Source: Adiantum capillus-veneris
Taxonomy: Eukaryota > Streptophyta > Polypodiopsida > Polypodiales > Pteridaceae
DNA: 64,000 nt
NCBI GenBank assembly: GCA_014529385.2
Contig: CM043964.1
Span: 107,714,587 to 107,778,586, forward strand
Direction of reading: 5' to 3'
The translations under genes and the position numbers were made by a program. This document shows positions 56,335 through 64,000 of the stretch, piece after piece (position 1 is the stretch's first letter; each line of letters begins with the position of its first letter). Below the pieces are notes generated by a model. The model ran no database searches. It worked only from the letters and a program-made list of their open reading frames with translations, and was not told the DNA's origin.

Positions 56335-56690
56335 ACTCCTCAGCACTAAAGCCCAAGGGGTCTTTAATGAAGACCCCATCATGGGATCGACGATACGACC
56401 ATTTGAATGCGGGAGATACGAGACGAAATCGATTGTTGGATTTAGTTCAAGCGTGTTCAAGTTTAGTTTGTTTTGTCCTAGTTTACTTTTTCTAGTGAAG
56501 TTCACTTTATATATTAATGTTTGCACATTGGAAACACGAAAAGCCACGTGCGCTCCCGATTAAGACATTGGGCTCCCACAATGCACGCTCGGGTTCAAAT
56601 TTAGTGGGGGACACGCCACACCAATTTTTGGTTTGACATCCAATCTCTTCGAGATCATCGCGCATATGTTCTGGCCGTAGACCCTGTGGA
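56335..56690. mobile_element. Inverted-repeat/tRNA-like family X, copy 1
   Basis: Its left arm (CACTAAAGCCCAAGGGGTCT, then GAAGACCCCATCATGGGATC) matches the left arm of copy 2. In the middle GCTCGGGTTCAAATTTAG contains a B-box-like GGTTCAAATTT. The following CTCTTCGAGATCATCGCGCA parallels TCCTCGAGATTTGTGCGT of copy 2. The right arm is not intact. It passes into the 84-bp repeats. Confidence 0.5.
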
Positions 56691-56699
56691 CTTACTGTC

Positions 56700-56960
56700 T
56701 AGGGGCCACTCCCGCCGATATGGCCCATGCCCTTTATGGTGGATGGTACTTGCATTGTGTCAATACCCTCACTTTGACTTCCTATCCATGGGCCACACCA
56801 ACCAATATGGCTCCTGCTCTTTATGGATGGTGCTTGCATTGTGTCAATACCCTCACTTTGACTTCCTGTCCAGGGGCCACACCAACCAATATGGCGCCTG
56901 CTCTTTATGGATGGTGCCTGCATTGTGTCAATACCCTCACTTTGACTTAATGTCTAGGGG
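56700..56960. repeat. 84-bp tandem repeat, about 3 units
   Basis: CAATACCCTCACTTTGACTT recurs at 56761, 56845 and 56929, a period of 84 bp (28 codons). The first unit has three extra bases. Units are open in more than one frame and on both strands because the period is a multiple of three, so the reading frames are not evidence of a gene. A single diverged unit (CTCTTTATGGATGGTG) also follows copy 2 of family X at about 57549. Confidence 0.9.
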
Positions 56961-56966
56961 TCACAC

Positions 56967-57127
56967 CTGGAAAGGTACCTTCCACAATTAGAGTTTGCCT
57001 ATAATAGTAGCAAGCAATTTGCTACTGGATTTAGCCCATTCATGCTGATGTATGGATTTGAGCCTAAATCCCCTATTGCTATTGGCATAGAGAAAGTCAA
57101 AGATTGCCAAGCTCATGATTTCTTGTG
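56967..57127 (+). pseudogene. Gypsy integrase fragment
   Basis: A 53-codon stretch without stop reads LERYLPQLEFAYNSSKQFAT, then GFSPFMLMYGFEPKSPIAI. This is the conserved 'LP..EFAYN.S...STG.SPF...YG..P..P' block after the catalytic core of Gypsy integrases. It is unlike E and G at this place, so it comes from another lineage. It is bounded by the 84-bp repeats on the left and family X copy 2 on the right. Confidence 0.8.
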
Positions 57128-57131
57128 CCCT

Positions 57132-57534
57132 CAAGACTAAAGAACACGGGGTCTTCAATGAAGACCCTGTAATGGGATCTACGGTGGGAAGCTGGACGCA
57201 TGAGATGCTAGGTAGACTTGACCGTCTGATTTAAAGAAACGTGTCTGAGTTTACTTTTTTGTCCTAGTTTACTTTTTTGTCCTAGTTTACTTTTCCTTGC
57301 AAAAGATTACTTTATAGGATTTTTTTTCAGCTTTGTGGACAATGAAATGCATGCGCCCGCATGGTTAGCTCATCGTGCTGCCACAACCTAGGTGGTGGGT
57401 TCAAATCGAGGGGACAAAGAGCATTGACCCGTGCCTTTTTGCTAGATTTCGGTTCTCCTCGAGATTTGTGCGTGTACTTGTCTGTCGTCGATCCCATGAC
57501 AGGGTCATTGAAGACCCTCTGTTCTTTAGTCTTG
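57132..57534. mobile_element. Inverted-repeat/tRNA-like family X, copy 2
   Basis: About 50-bp inverted arms: the left starts CAAGACTAAAGAACACGGGG and the reverse complement of the right starts CAAGACTAAAGAACAGAGGG. Both continue with GTCTTCAATGA and CCCTGT, and then ATGGGATC. Total about 403 bp, or slightly more if TGTGCC at both ends is included. The middle has TGGTTAGCTCATCGTGC and GTGGGTTCAAATCGAGG, like A and B boxes of a tRNA. No clear target duplication is seen. Confidence 0.6.
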
Positions 57535-57544
57535 TGGCACACCT

Positions 57545-58233
57545 GCCTAGATGGCTTGGGCTCTTTATGGATGGTGTCTACATTGTGTTAGTAGCTTGTC
57601 AATAGGTGATATGATTTTTGAAAAAAAAAGAAGAGAATCAACAGAGATTCTCCTCATGCAATGTGTGAGCACTTAACTAAGGGTAGCATGCAGATGCCAT
57701 GTGGAGAAAGGCAAAGAGACGCAAGGGTGCATAGACTCCGTAGCCGGGGGAGGGATTCCTGCAGGCGTAGAGTCGTGGTGCCGTGCGAGGGCTATTTTTT
57801 GGCCTAAGAAGGCCATATAGAGGAGTTGGTAGAGAAAACGTGCAAATCTCTCACCATCAAAAGTTTCACTATGACATTAAATGTAAGGTACCCTTTGTTT
57901 GCACTTTAGTCTTTTCATCACCATTTGATTACATACATTTTTTTTTTCATTTTAGTGTTTTTAAAAGGTGTCTCTATATTGGTGTTGATGTGAGGCATTA
58001 AAAATGTATAAAGAAGATCCTCTCCCTCTCTCTAACTCATGAAAATAAGTGTAAACTTGAAATTCTTTTAATTTTTAGGTCAAAATTTGAAGCATTTGCC
58101 GATAATAACACTAAAACTTGTGTAAATTTCTTGATTTTTTTAACAGCAAGCTCAAAATGTAACTGAGATTTTACAATTTTAGCCGATTAAAATACATTGG
58201 ACCCCAATTTTTTTCCAATACTACCTCCCTCCC

Positions 58234-58266
<33 letters not shown>

Positions 58267-59046
58267 CACGCATGCACACACACCAATGTTCGATTTTTAA
58301 AAATAAAAATAGAGTAAAATTACAAAAAAATACCGATTATTTTGTAAAATTTCTTCTTTGACTCTACCCAAAGGAAATTTTGTATGTTTTTCTGAATGAT
58401 TTTTCTCGAATATTTGATGTCACACACACACACACACACACACAATGTATTACAACTAAAAATATTGCCTTCTTGAGGCCATCGTAAAAACTTTACCTTG
58501 TTTTAATGTTGAGGATTGCAAAAGCTCACAGCTTGATGTGATAGTTGGAGCGGTTACAATAGCGGCGCTCAGAGCTTACTGCAACCCGAATTTTGATCGA
58601 ATTTGTTGTTAGCATTTTTCAAGGGTAGGATAGGAAGGTAAGACAAATTTGCACACAATTGTGGCAAGGGTAGAGCTCTTGTCAACAACTCTGTCCTGTA
58701 ATTGACTGCAAAGCTGAGGCCCTCTTGTCCTTTTCCTCTCAAAGGCGGGGGTAGACTCCAACTCTGCCGAAATTGACAAAGTTGAGCAAGCCAGGTAGCG
58801 TTGTTGACGCACACAAGCGGGGGTACAACTCCGGCATGCGGATCCCGCCCTAAGGTACTCCTTGAAGTGAGAAAATGGGATTCGAAGGCATCTCGTAAAG
58901 CAGCGAATAAAAGTGAGAACGAGCCGTAGGTAATGAATAGGACTTTGTCAATAACCTTGGTGCTTATCCACAATGCACATCAAGTATTTTCAATTAATAT
59001 CGGTTGATACGGACGTATATTTTTTTAGCGATAATTAAGCGCGCTC
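57545..59046. other. Unassigned DNA upstream of the ATP-citrate lyase exon
   Basis: Contains two (AC)n/(TC)n tracts (58230-58264 and 58421-58443). There is also a 134-codon minus-strand frame (58973-58569) with no motif I recognise. It reads divergently from the host exon and could be chance. The last few hundred bases should include the host gene promoter, but I see no convincing TATA element. Confidence 0.5.
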
Positions 59047-59104
59047 GCTCTCTCTCTCTCTCTCTCTCTCACTCTCACTCTCTCTGTCTCTGTGTCTGTC
59101 TCTC
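59047..59104 (+). repeat. CT-rich tract, probable 5' UTR of the host gene
   Basis: About 58 bases of CT with CA/CTGTCTC variants, ending 23 bases before the start codon. CT microsatellites are common in plant 5' UTRs. Transcription start not determined. Confidence 0.6.
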
Positions 59105-59127
59105 GTGAAATGTAATTTTCTCCATCC

Positions 59128-59226
59128 ATGGCCAGGAAGAAGATAAGAGAATATGACTCCAAGCGGCTTCTCAGGGAGCACCTTAAGCGGCTAGCTGGAA
59201 TCACTTTAGATATCTACTCAGCCCAG
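59128..59226 (+). CDS. ACLA: ATP-citrate lyase alpha chain (subunit A), exon 1
   Basis: ATG at 59128 opens 33 codons that start [15 protein letters not shown] and continue EHLKRLAGI to SAQ. This matches the N-terminus of plant ATP-citrate synthase alpha chain as I know it ([14 protein letters not shown], then EH.KRL.G). The coding run ends exactly at CAG followed by GTGCGTTT, a good splice donor. Plant ACLA forms a hetero-oligomer with ACLB and makes cytosolic acetyl-CoA from citrate, CoA and ATP for elongated fatty acids, sterols, waxes and flavonoids. The rest of the protein (about 390 residues) is not in the remaining 4.8 kb. Either the first intron is long and full of transposons, or this is an orphan exon. 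Confidence 0.82.
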
Positions 59227-59861
59227 GTGCGTTTGAACTTCCTCCATTTCGGGTGTTAGTCCTTGCAGCTGCTCAAGAAATGGTACTAAGCATGTACTCT
59301 TCCCATTGACTTGGCACTCTGGCGAACAATTAATGGCACAACTTTTTATGTCCGCCGCCGTGTCTTAGTGGCCTCATGCATGCCATTGATTTCAAGCTCA
59401 ATCACAAAGTGGCAGAGAAAGATGTTAAGAGTTTCAGTTCTTGTCTGTGGTAGCTTTGGCATCTTTTAGGAGCATGTATCAGGAAATGGTAGCTGTCTTG
59501 TGGTTGTGCCGTGTCATGAATCTCCTAGTGATCTTTGGCCCTTAGGCTTAGCATATGATCTAAGCTCTTGCTCCATCATTTTTTGGCAAAGGTGTGGGCA
59601 ACCATAATTGTCCTACCACCTTGGTTGCAAAGTCTTGGGATAGAGAATCACTTGAAAAGAGAATGGCCTTGCATAGCCCTCTCTATATCAAGACCTCTGT
59701 AACGGATCCTCTTGATCCCAAACCATGGGAACAAGCTCCTCCCACGTCAAATCATTGATCCTCTCTGAAGTAATCATGGTTGAATAGAATGCATTGTACT
59801 CGGTAAAATGCATGATCTAGATTATAGCCATATCTTTAGAAGAGATGATTCTTGCATCTTC
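59227..59861 (+). other. Presumed start of ACLA intron 1
   Basis: Begins GTGCGTTT. No second exon motif is seen. The sequence is unassigned up to the Copia fragment. It also contains stretches that, on the minus strand, may continue that fragment. Confidence 0.5.
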
Positions 59862-60378
59862 TTAATGCGATCCTTCATGGACTTCGACTATTTTGGGTCC
59901 AAAGCATGCCTCCATTTGAGCTCTCTTCATAGACGTCATCCTATTGTAAACCTTTTCCAAGTGGTACAAGATCGCTCGAACATTAGGCATACTCGGAACA
60001 TGTCCAAGTACCTCACGCGTATAATTGAGAATGATAAAAGACCGGATCCTTGTATTTAGCCGATCCCAAGCATGTTGAAGCTCTGCAAGCTTCTCCAACT
60101 CCAGAGACTCGTGTGTAGGAGCCTTTGGCGGCTCAATCTTATTGTGCACCATCAAGATAAGGCCGCAGGTCTCCAATACCGACTCTAAAGCACCTTCCAG
60201 TTTTGGTAGTTGGTTGCATCGAGTTTTTGATCCTGTGGAAACACCGGCAACATCGGAAACTTCCTCTCAAGCAATTCCACAAATGCTCCAAAGCATCATT
60301 CACTATATCTACGTAAGCTTCTTCTTCTATGTCCCCCTCATGAGGACTCTCCGCAACATTCTTCTTTTTCGGTGCCAT
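59862..60378 (-). pseudogene. Copia-type Gag fragment
   Basis: Start probably at 60378 (MAPKKKNVAESPHEGD). After a frame change near 60190 the piece 60176-59862 reads ETCGLILMVHNKIEPPKAPT, AELQHAWDRLNTRIRSFIIL and NVRAILYHLEKVYNRMTSMK. This fits the UBN2/DUF4219 Gag of plant Copia ('L...V......P..', 'W...D......I', 'A...W..LE..Y'). It ends soon after and no knuckle or protease is found. It belongs to another family than F. A dead fragment. Confidence 0.55.
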
Positions 60379-60922
60379 TGTCAAGACACTCCAAGGTCGC
60401 AAAGCAATTCTCCATAGGCATCAAGGTTGCAAGCAACCTCCTCTCCTCGGCAAGGGCAGGGACACCAATTGAAATTGGTCCAAAATCAGTCCCCTTTGTT
60501 GCACACAAGTCTTCTGCTGGATGGTTGAAAATTTGCAAAGGTACCGAGCATGAACCGTGCCACTTGAATAACCTTTTGGTCTTCAAAATAGTCATGCTTT
60601 ATCCAACTTGAGGTTGAAAATCAATAGCACTCGGTTGTCTATCGGTTGAAAATAGCAGCTATGCAAGGGTTCTTTGTGACAAGATAGAACAAATCAGCCC
60701 CCTCCCTATGCAAAAATGCAAATCTAGCAGTCTTCTTTGCGATGCAAATGCAGCCACAAGGCGCTCTTTTGTTGGTTGAAAAATGCAACCTCACATAGCC
60801 CCTCGTGCTTTGGACCCACTAGGCTCACAAAGTCAAGCCTATGCCTCCATTGGCTTTAAAACCATATCAAAGTGCAATGGAGGTGTGGTGACAAGGGAAC
60901 ACTTGGGAGAGAGGAGAAGAGA

Positions 60923-60929
<7 letters not shown>

Positions 60930-60983
<54 letters not shown>
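60930..60983. repeat. (GA)n microsatellite at the 3' end of LINE d
   Basis: 27 GA units. On the minus strand it is a (CT)n run that directly follows the presumed 3' end of LINE d. Confidence 0.95.
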
Positions 60984-60986
<3 letters not shown>

Positions 60987-61159
60987 GAAATGTTATATTA
61001 ACGTCTTCAAAAGGCCAAAGTGACCTATGAGACCAAAAAGTTACAATGTGGTGGATCTAATACAAAGTCAGAGTAACAAGATGACAAAATGAAATACTAT
61101 GGAGTCATGAACTGCTAGGTGTGAACTAAGCAGCTAAACAGCTAGCTGGGATAGCTAGA

Positions 61160-61903
61160 TCAGAGGAGATCCAGCATCGGTCGCTGGCGGATCTCATCAA
61201 TGTCCTCCATGGTCAGTAGTCTGACCGGGCGTCGTGCATGTCGAGCCAAAGTGATCCGAATCCTCTGATGCAGCCTTCGTCGATGCTGTGTAGTCCCCCG
61301 CAGTCGTGGGCGTCTGGATCTCCCCAACTCAGTCGCTCGGTGGATCAGTGTGCCTCTGGTGTGAGGCGACGAGCATTGCTGTGGTAGTAACTTCTCCGGG
61401 TGTCCAGTGGCAGCTCTAAAGAAGTCTGTGATCTGTCTCTGAGACTGGCTGGCCTCTCCTCTCATCAGGCTCTCTCTCTGTCTACGTAGCTCGAGCAAAA
61501 ACAAACCCAAGCATCTTTGATCCTCGTACCGCATGACTCTAGAGAATGGTCCAAAGCCCTGTCTGAACAAGCAATGGAAGTGGCCTCCTATCTCGTAGTA
61601 GACGGGGCGGTGGCATGTGTAGTGCAACTCTGTCTCAGGCTCGATGTCACATAGGGGGCATGTCCTGGCCTCTACCGGTACTCCGCTGTATCTCCCAGTC
61701 TCGATCCACAGCTGGTGTGAGGATGTGTGTATCTGGCCAATAGCACATCTTATCCCATGAGACAAGTGGGTGTCCATGTATTTGGGCCTCGTCACAAAAC
61801 CATCCTCCGTAAGCTGGAGGAGATGCTCTCTGTAGAAAGCCATCTTCGTGCCCAGCTCCTGTGCTGGCTGTATCCATGTCCTCTTGGTGTCTAGCTGAGT
61901 CAA
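61160..61903 (-). pseudogene. LINE d C-terminal zinc-binding region
   Basis: A 247-codon piece. THLSHGIRCAIGQIHTSSHQ leads to ARTCPLCDIEPETELHYTCH with Cys-X2-Cys, then His and Cys at the spacing of the LINE zinc-binding tail (zf-RVT like: 'C..C...E...H...C'). The following VYYEIGGHF fits the family's 'Y...R..F'. The last 80 residues are Arg-rich (ARHARRPVRLL), a likely nucleic-acid contact. It ends at TAG 61160. Confidence 0.78.
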
Positions 61904-61927
61904 GTCCTGGCGAAGGAGCCTGGTGAT

Positions 61928-63547
61928 CTAGGACTGTGTAAGACTCAGAGAGGGCGCATCCAGTGAGTACTGGAAGGGAGGCAATTTGTCTATGCTGAAC
62001 CCATGTGCTTGAAACCATGATGTCATCTCCCCATACCAGCATGTTGTATCTCCCTGCATGGCTAACTGTCGAGAGGACTCAAGTGCAAGGCGTGCATATC
62101 TGTCTCTAGGCATGTGGGAGTGCAAGGCGTGCATATCTGTCTCTAGGAAGTTCCCACATGCAGTGTATGAAGGAGACAGATCTGGTGAGCGCCTCAATCA
62201 CTAGTGGGGGGGCAGCTAGCTCTGCTCGTACAATAGCACGTGGTACTGAAGCCTTGGCTCTAATGAGCCGCGAGATCATAGAGACCAGAGGCTTCTCCAT
62301 GTCCCCCCATCCATCACTGCGCCCTGTCCTCCCATGATGATCCAGTGAAGGTCCCGAAGCCACCAAAGTGTCAAAGAGCCAGAGCTTCGTCCGAGGCTCC
62401 TGAAACTGAATCTGTGAACACATCCTTTCCAATCTACCCAATGCTGCATGGGCTCTGGTCAATCTAGTCTCTGCTGTCCTCCTCAATGAAAATGCTGGCC
62501 CACTAAAAACCACTCCAAGGTAAGTGTAAGCATCTGTATACTCCACCTTCTCCTGGCCGTATGTGAATGCTGACGCTGACCTCCTGATCCACTGTGGGGT
62601 GGTATTAAATACCATGACCTTGGTTTTACCAAGGTTGACGGACAAACCACTTTCCTGGGCAAACCTATGTAAAGCATCCAAGTGACGTTCCATCCCCTCC
62701 AGAGAGTCGGAGATCAACACAATATCATCAGCATATAACAATATTGAAATCCATGTCCCTGCCAGCTGTGCACCTCTATCACCATCTCTCTCAATGTAGT
62801 CAGAAACCTCATCCATATACATACCAAATAGAGTAGGAGAGAGCGGGCAGCCCTGCTTCACCCCAATAGTGGAGTAAACCGGTGTGGATAGACCCTCTGG
62901 GGTGCGTACATGCCCTACTCTGACCTGTATAATGCCATGACCTCCCAAATGAGCTCTGTGGGTACTCCCATCTGCTGTAATCTGTGCATCAATCTAGCTC
63001 TGGGCACTGTGTCAAATGCTTTGCGGAAATCCACAAAGCTACATTAGATCCGTCTCCCATGCGATCTACCCTCCTCAATGATGGCTTTGAGTGTCAAGAT
63101 ATGGTCAAGCGTAGAAAAACCCCTCCTAAAACTTGCCTGCCCGGCTGTGCGTATCCCGTCACTCTCTGCCCATCTACTCAGCTGCTGCTCAAGAATAGAT
63201 GCTTACAACTGTGCCAATGTGTGTCCAATCATGATAGTGCGATAATTCCCATGCTCCATAGGGTCTCCCGACTTGAAGATAGGTACAATAGTAGATAGGC
63301 TCCAAGTATCAGGCAAGCCCTCACGCATGGCACGGTTAAACATAACTGCTAGAAGCTCTGCTAGTAAATCTCTGGCATGAGTGAAATGCTCAGCCACTAA
63401 GCCATCATGATCATATGCTCTCCTAGTCTTCATCTTGTCAATGGCCTTCCTCACCATCTCAACGGTGAAAAAAGCACGTATGTGGGCATGGATCGGGGGC
63501 GTCGGGAAGGGGGGTCTGCTCAGGAACCGTGTACAGAGATGATGCAT
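61928..63547 (-). pseudogene. LINE d reverse transcriptase
   Basis: The piece 63547-63203 gives FFTVEMVRKAIDKMKTRRAY, HDGLVAEHFTHA and WSLSTIVPIFKSGDPMEHGN. An in-frame TAG at about 63041 precedes CSFVDFRKAFDTVPRARLMH, the first catalytic motif. The 280-codon piece 62948-62106 gives YSTIGVKQGCPLSPTLFGMY, WISILLYADDIVLISDSLEG (YADD at 62735-62721), ESGLSVNLGKTKVMVF, YTYLGVVFSGPAF and the thumb. All catalytic residues are present. Two stops and the 37-bp duplication (62082-62147) prevent a complete protein. Confidence 0.88.
62082..62147 (-). repeat. 37-bp tandem duplication in LINE d
   Basis: AGTGCAAGGCGTGCATATCT occurs at 62082 and 62119 and matches for 29 bases. The period of 37 is not a multiple of three, so it shifts the frame between the RT thumb and the C-terminal region. 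The encoded text DRYARLAL appears twice in two frames. Confidence 0.92.
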
Positions 63548-63999
63548 ACTCGCCCCAGGCCTCTGTAGAAGTGATGGCGGGGGGGGGAGTGCTCATGAAA
63601 GAGCCGCCATGCCTCACGTGAGTCTTGACTCAAGAATAGCTGGTATAGATCCTGCTCTAGGCGAGCCAAAAACGTCCTCTTCTTCCGCCGCACTAGGCAT
63701 CGGAAGTCAATCTGTGATTGTCTGTGAGTGATGTCCCCCAAAAGCACCTACCTCTGAAGTCTAGCTCTAGTGTCCCGGCATTCCTCATCATACCAACTGT
63801 TCTGGGGCATGCTCCTCGAACGGCGTCTCTGCTCAGGCTTGGTATGTGGGTATGCCTCTGCTGCTACATCATGTAGTGTCTGTGTCAGTATAGTAGTAAG
63901 CTCCTCTAGAGGTCGCCCTGGCTCCTCTGTGCACAGGCGTTTGTAGATCCCATCAATGTATACAGAGTCCGTCTCCCGCGTGAAGGTGTAGCGAGTAGG
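63548..63999 (-). pseudogene. LINE d endonuclease-RT linker
   Basis: On the minus strand from the edge: RYTFTRETDSVYIDGIYKRL, LTTILTQTLHDVAAEAYPHT and QNSWYDEECRDTRARLQR, then a stop and VLLGDITHRQSQIDFRCLVR, RKKRTFLARLEQDLYQLFLS, SREAWRLFHEHSPP. 'W+D.EC...R..L.R' followed by 'F+.LVR.KKR.F' is the standard linker after the endonuclease in this LINE class. A TAG after LQR near 63752 breaks it, and the frame ends at 63520. Confidence 0.8.
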
Positions 64000-64000
64000 G

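Larger units (their letters stand above)
60984..64000 (-). mobile_element. LINE d, non-LTR retrotransposon, 5' part cut by window edge
   Basis: Right to left: the endonuclease-RT linker (63999-63548), RT (63547 to about 61930), C-terminal zinc-binding region (61903-61160) and a 3' UTR of about 175 bp ending beside a (CT)n tract. It is GC-richer than its surroundings, with less decay than LINEs a and b: a few stops and one 37-bp duplication disturb the frame. The endonuclease would lie beyond the right edge. Its minus orientation opposes the ACLA exon. Confidence 0.88.

Noticed and set aside
56686-56991. Repeat-containing 101-residue protein
   Set aside because: The frame is a consequence of an 84-bp tandem repeat that is open in several frames, and its end overlaps a Gypsy integrase fragment in another frame.
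57355-57412. tRNA gene between the arms of family X
   Set aside because: Only the B box is convincing; acceptor and anticodon stems do not form, and the second copy is diverged in the stems.

Overview
The window is repeat-dominated nuclear DNA from a plant, very probably a land plant with a large genome. The supporting signs are LTR retrotransposons primed from initiator tRNA-Met or tRNA-Asp type binding sites, several LINEs with the plant-type endonuclease/RT/zinc-binding layout, tRNA-derived SINE-like pieces, long (GA)n, (CT)n and (GT)n tracts, and one recognisable host exon: exon 1 of the plant-type ATP-citrate lyase alpha chain (59128-59226). A fern or gymnosperm would fit, but the sequence alone does not settle the species. 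I name the elements A to G and the LINEs a to d for this report only.

Layout. 1-3204: LINE a (minus), broken, running off the left edge. 3205-6290: LINE b (minus), split by a 750-bp insertion. 6291-11963: Gypsy element D (minus), with 5' LTR, gag, protease and part of RT, and an internal 804-bp tandem duplication. 11964 to about 41400: the footprint of an old Gypsy element C (minus), interrupted twice. The first interruption is element B (13774-27870, minus, 142-bp LTRs, no coding capacity seen). B is itself interrupted by element A (18004-26602, plus; gag and protease but no RT). The second interruption is Gypsy element E (28952-40443, plus), which is interrupted by the Copia derivative F (30659-34329, plus). 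Target-site duplications, perfect for A, B and F and 4 of 5 bases for E, fix the order of insertion: C first, then B and E, then A in B and F in E.

42284-43869 is a solo LTR of the G family with a perfect 5-bp duplication, sitting beside a SINE-like tRNA-derived sequence. 44338-45430 is a 5'-truncated LINE (c) with a 19-bp target duplication. 46797-54959 is Gypsy element G (minus), the fuller relative of E, with gag, protease, RT, RNase H and integrase still readable. 54960-59046 holds unassigned DNA, several tandem duplications, two copies of an inverted-repeat family carrying a tRNA-like box, and a Gypsy integrase scrap. 59047-59226 is the CT-rich leader and first exon of the ATP-citrate lyase gene, ending in a GT donor. 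Everything to its right (a Copia gag fragment and LINE d, 60984-64000, minus) would then lie in a long first intron, or the exon is an orphan fragment.

Apart from the host exon, the coding content is transposon protein, almost all of it broken. The least decayed reading frame is that of F (one in-frame stop in 610 codons, LTRs differing at 3 of 189 positions by eye). F is also the most unusual: gag and a protease-like domain fused to a new acidic Ser/Gln/Glu-rich region where integrase and RT should be. No bacterial-type systems, CRISPR arrays, rRNA or functional tRNA genes are seen.
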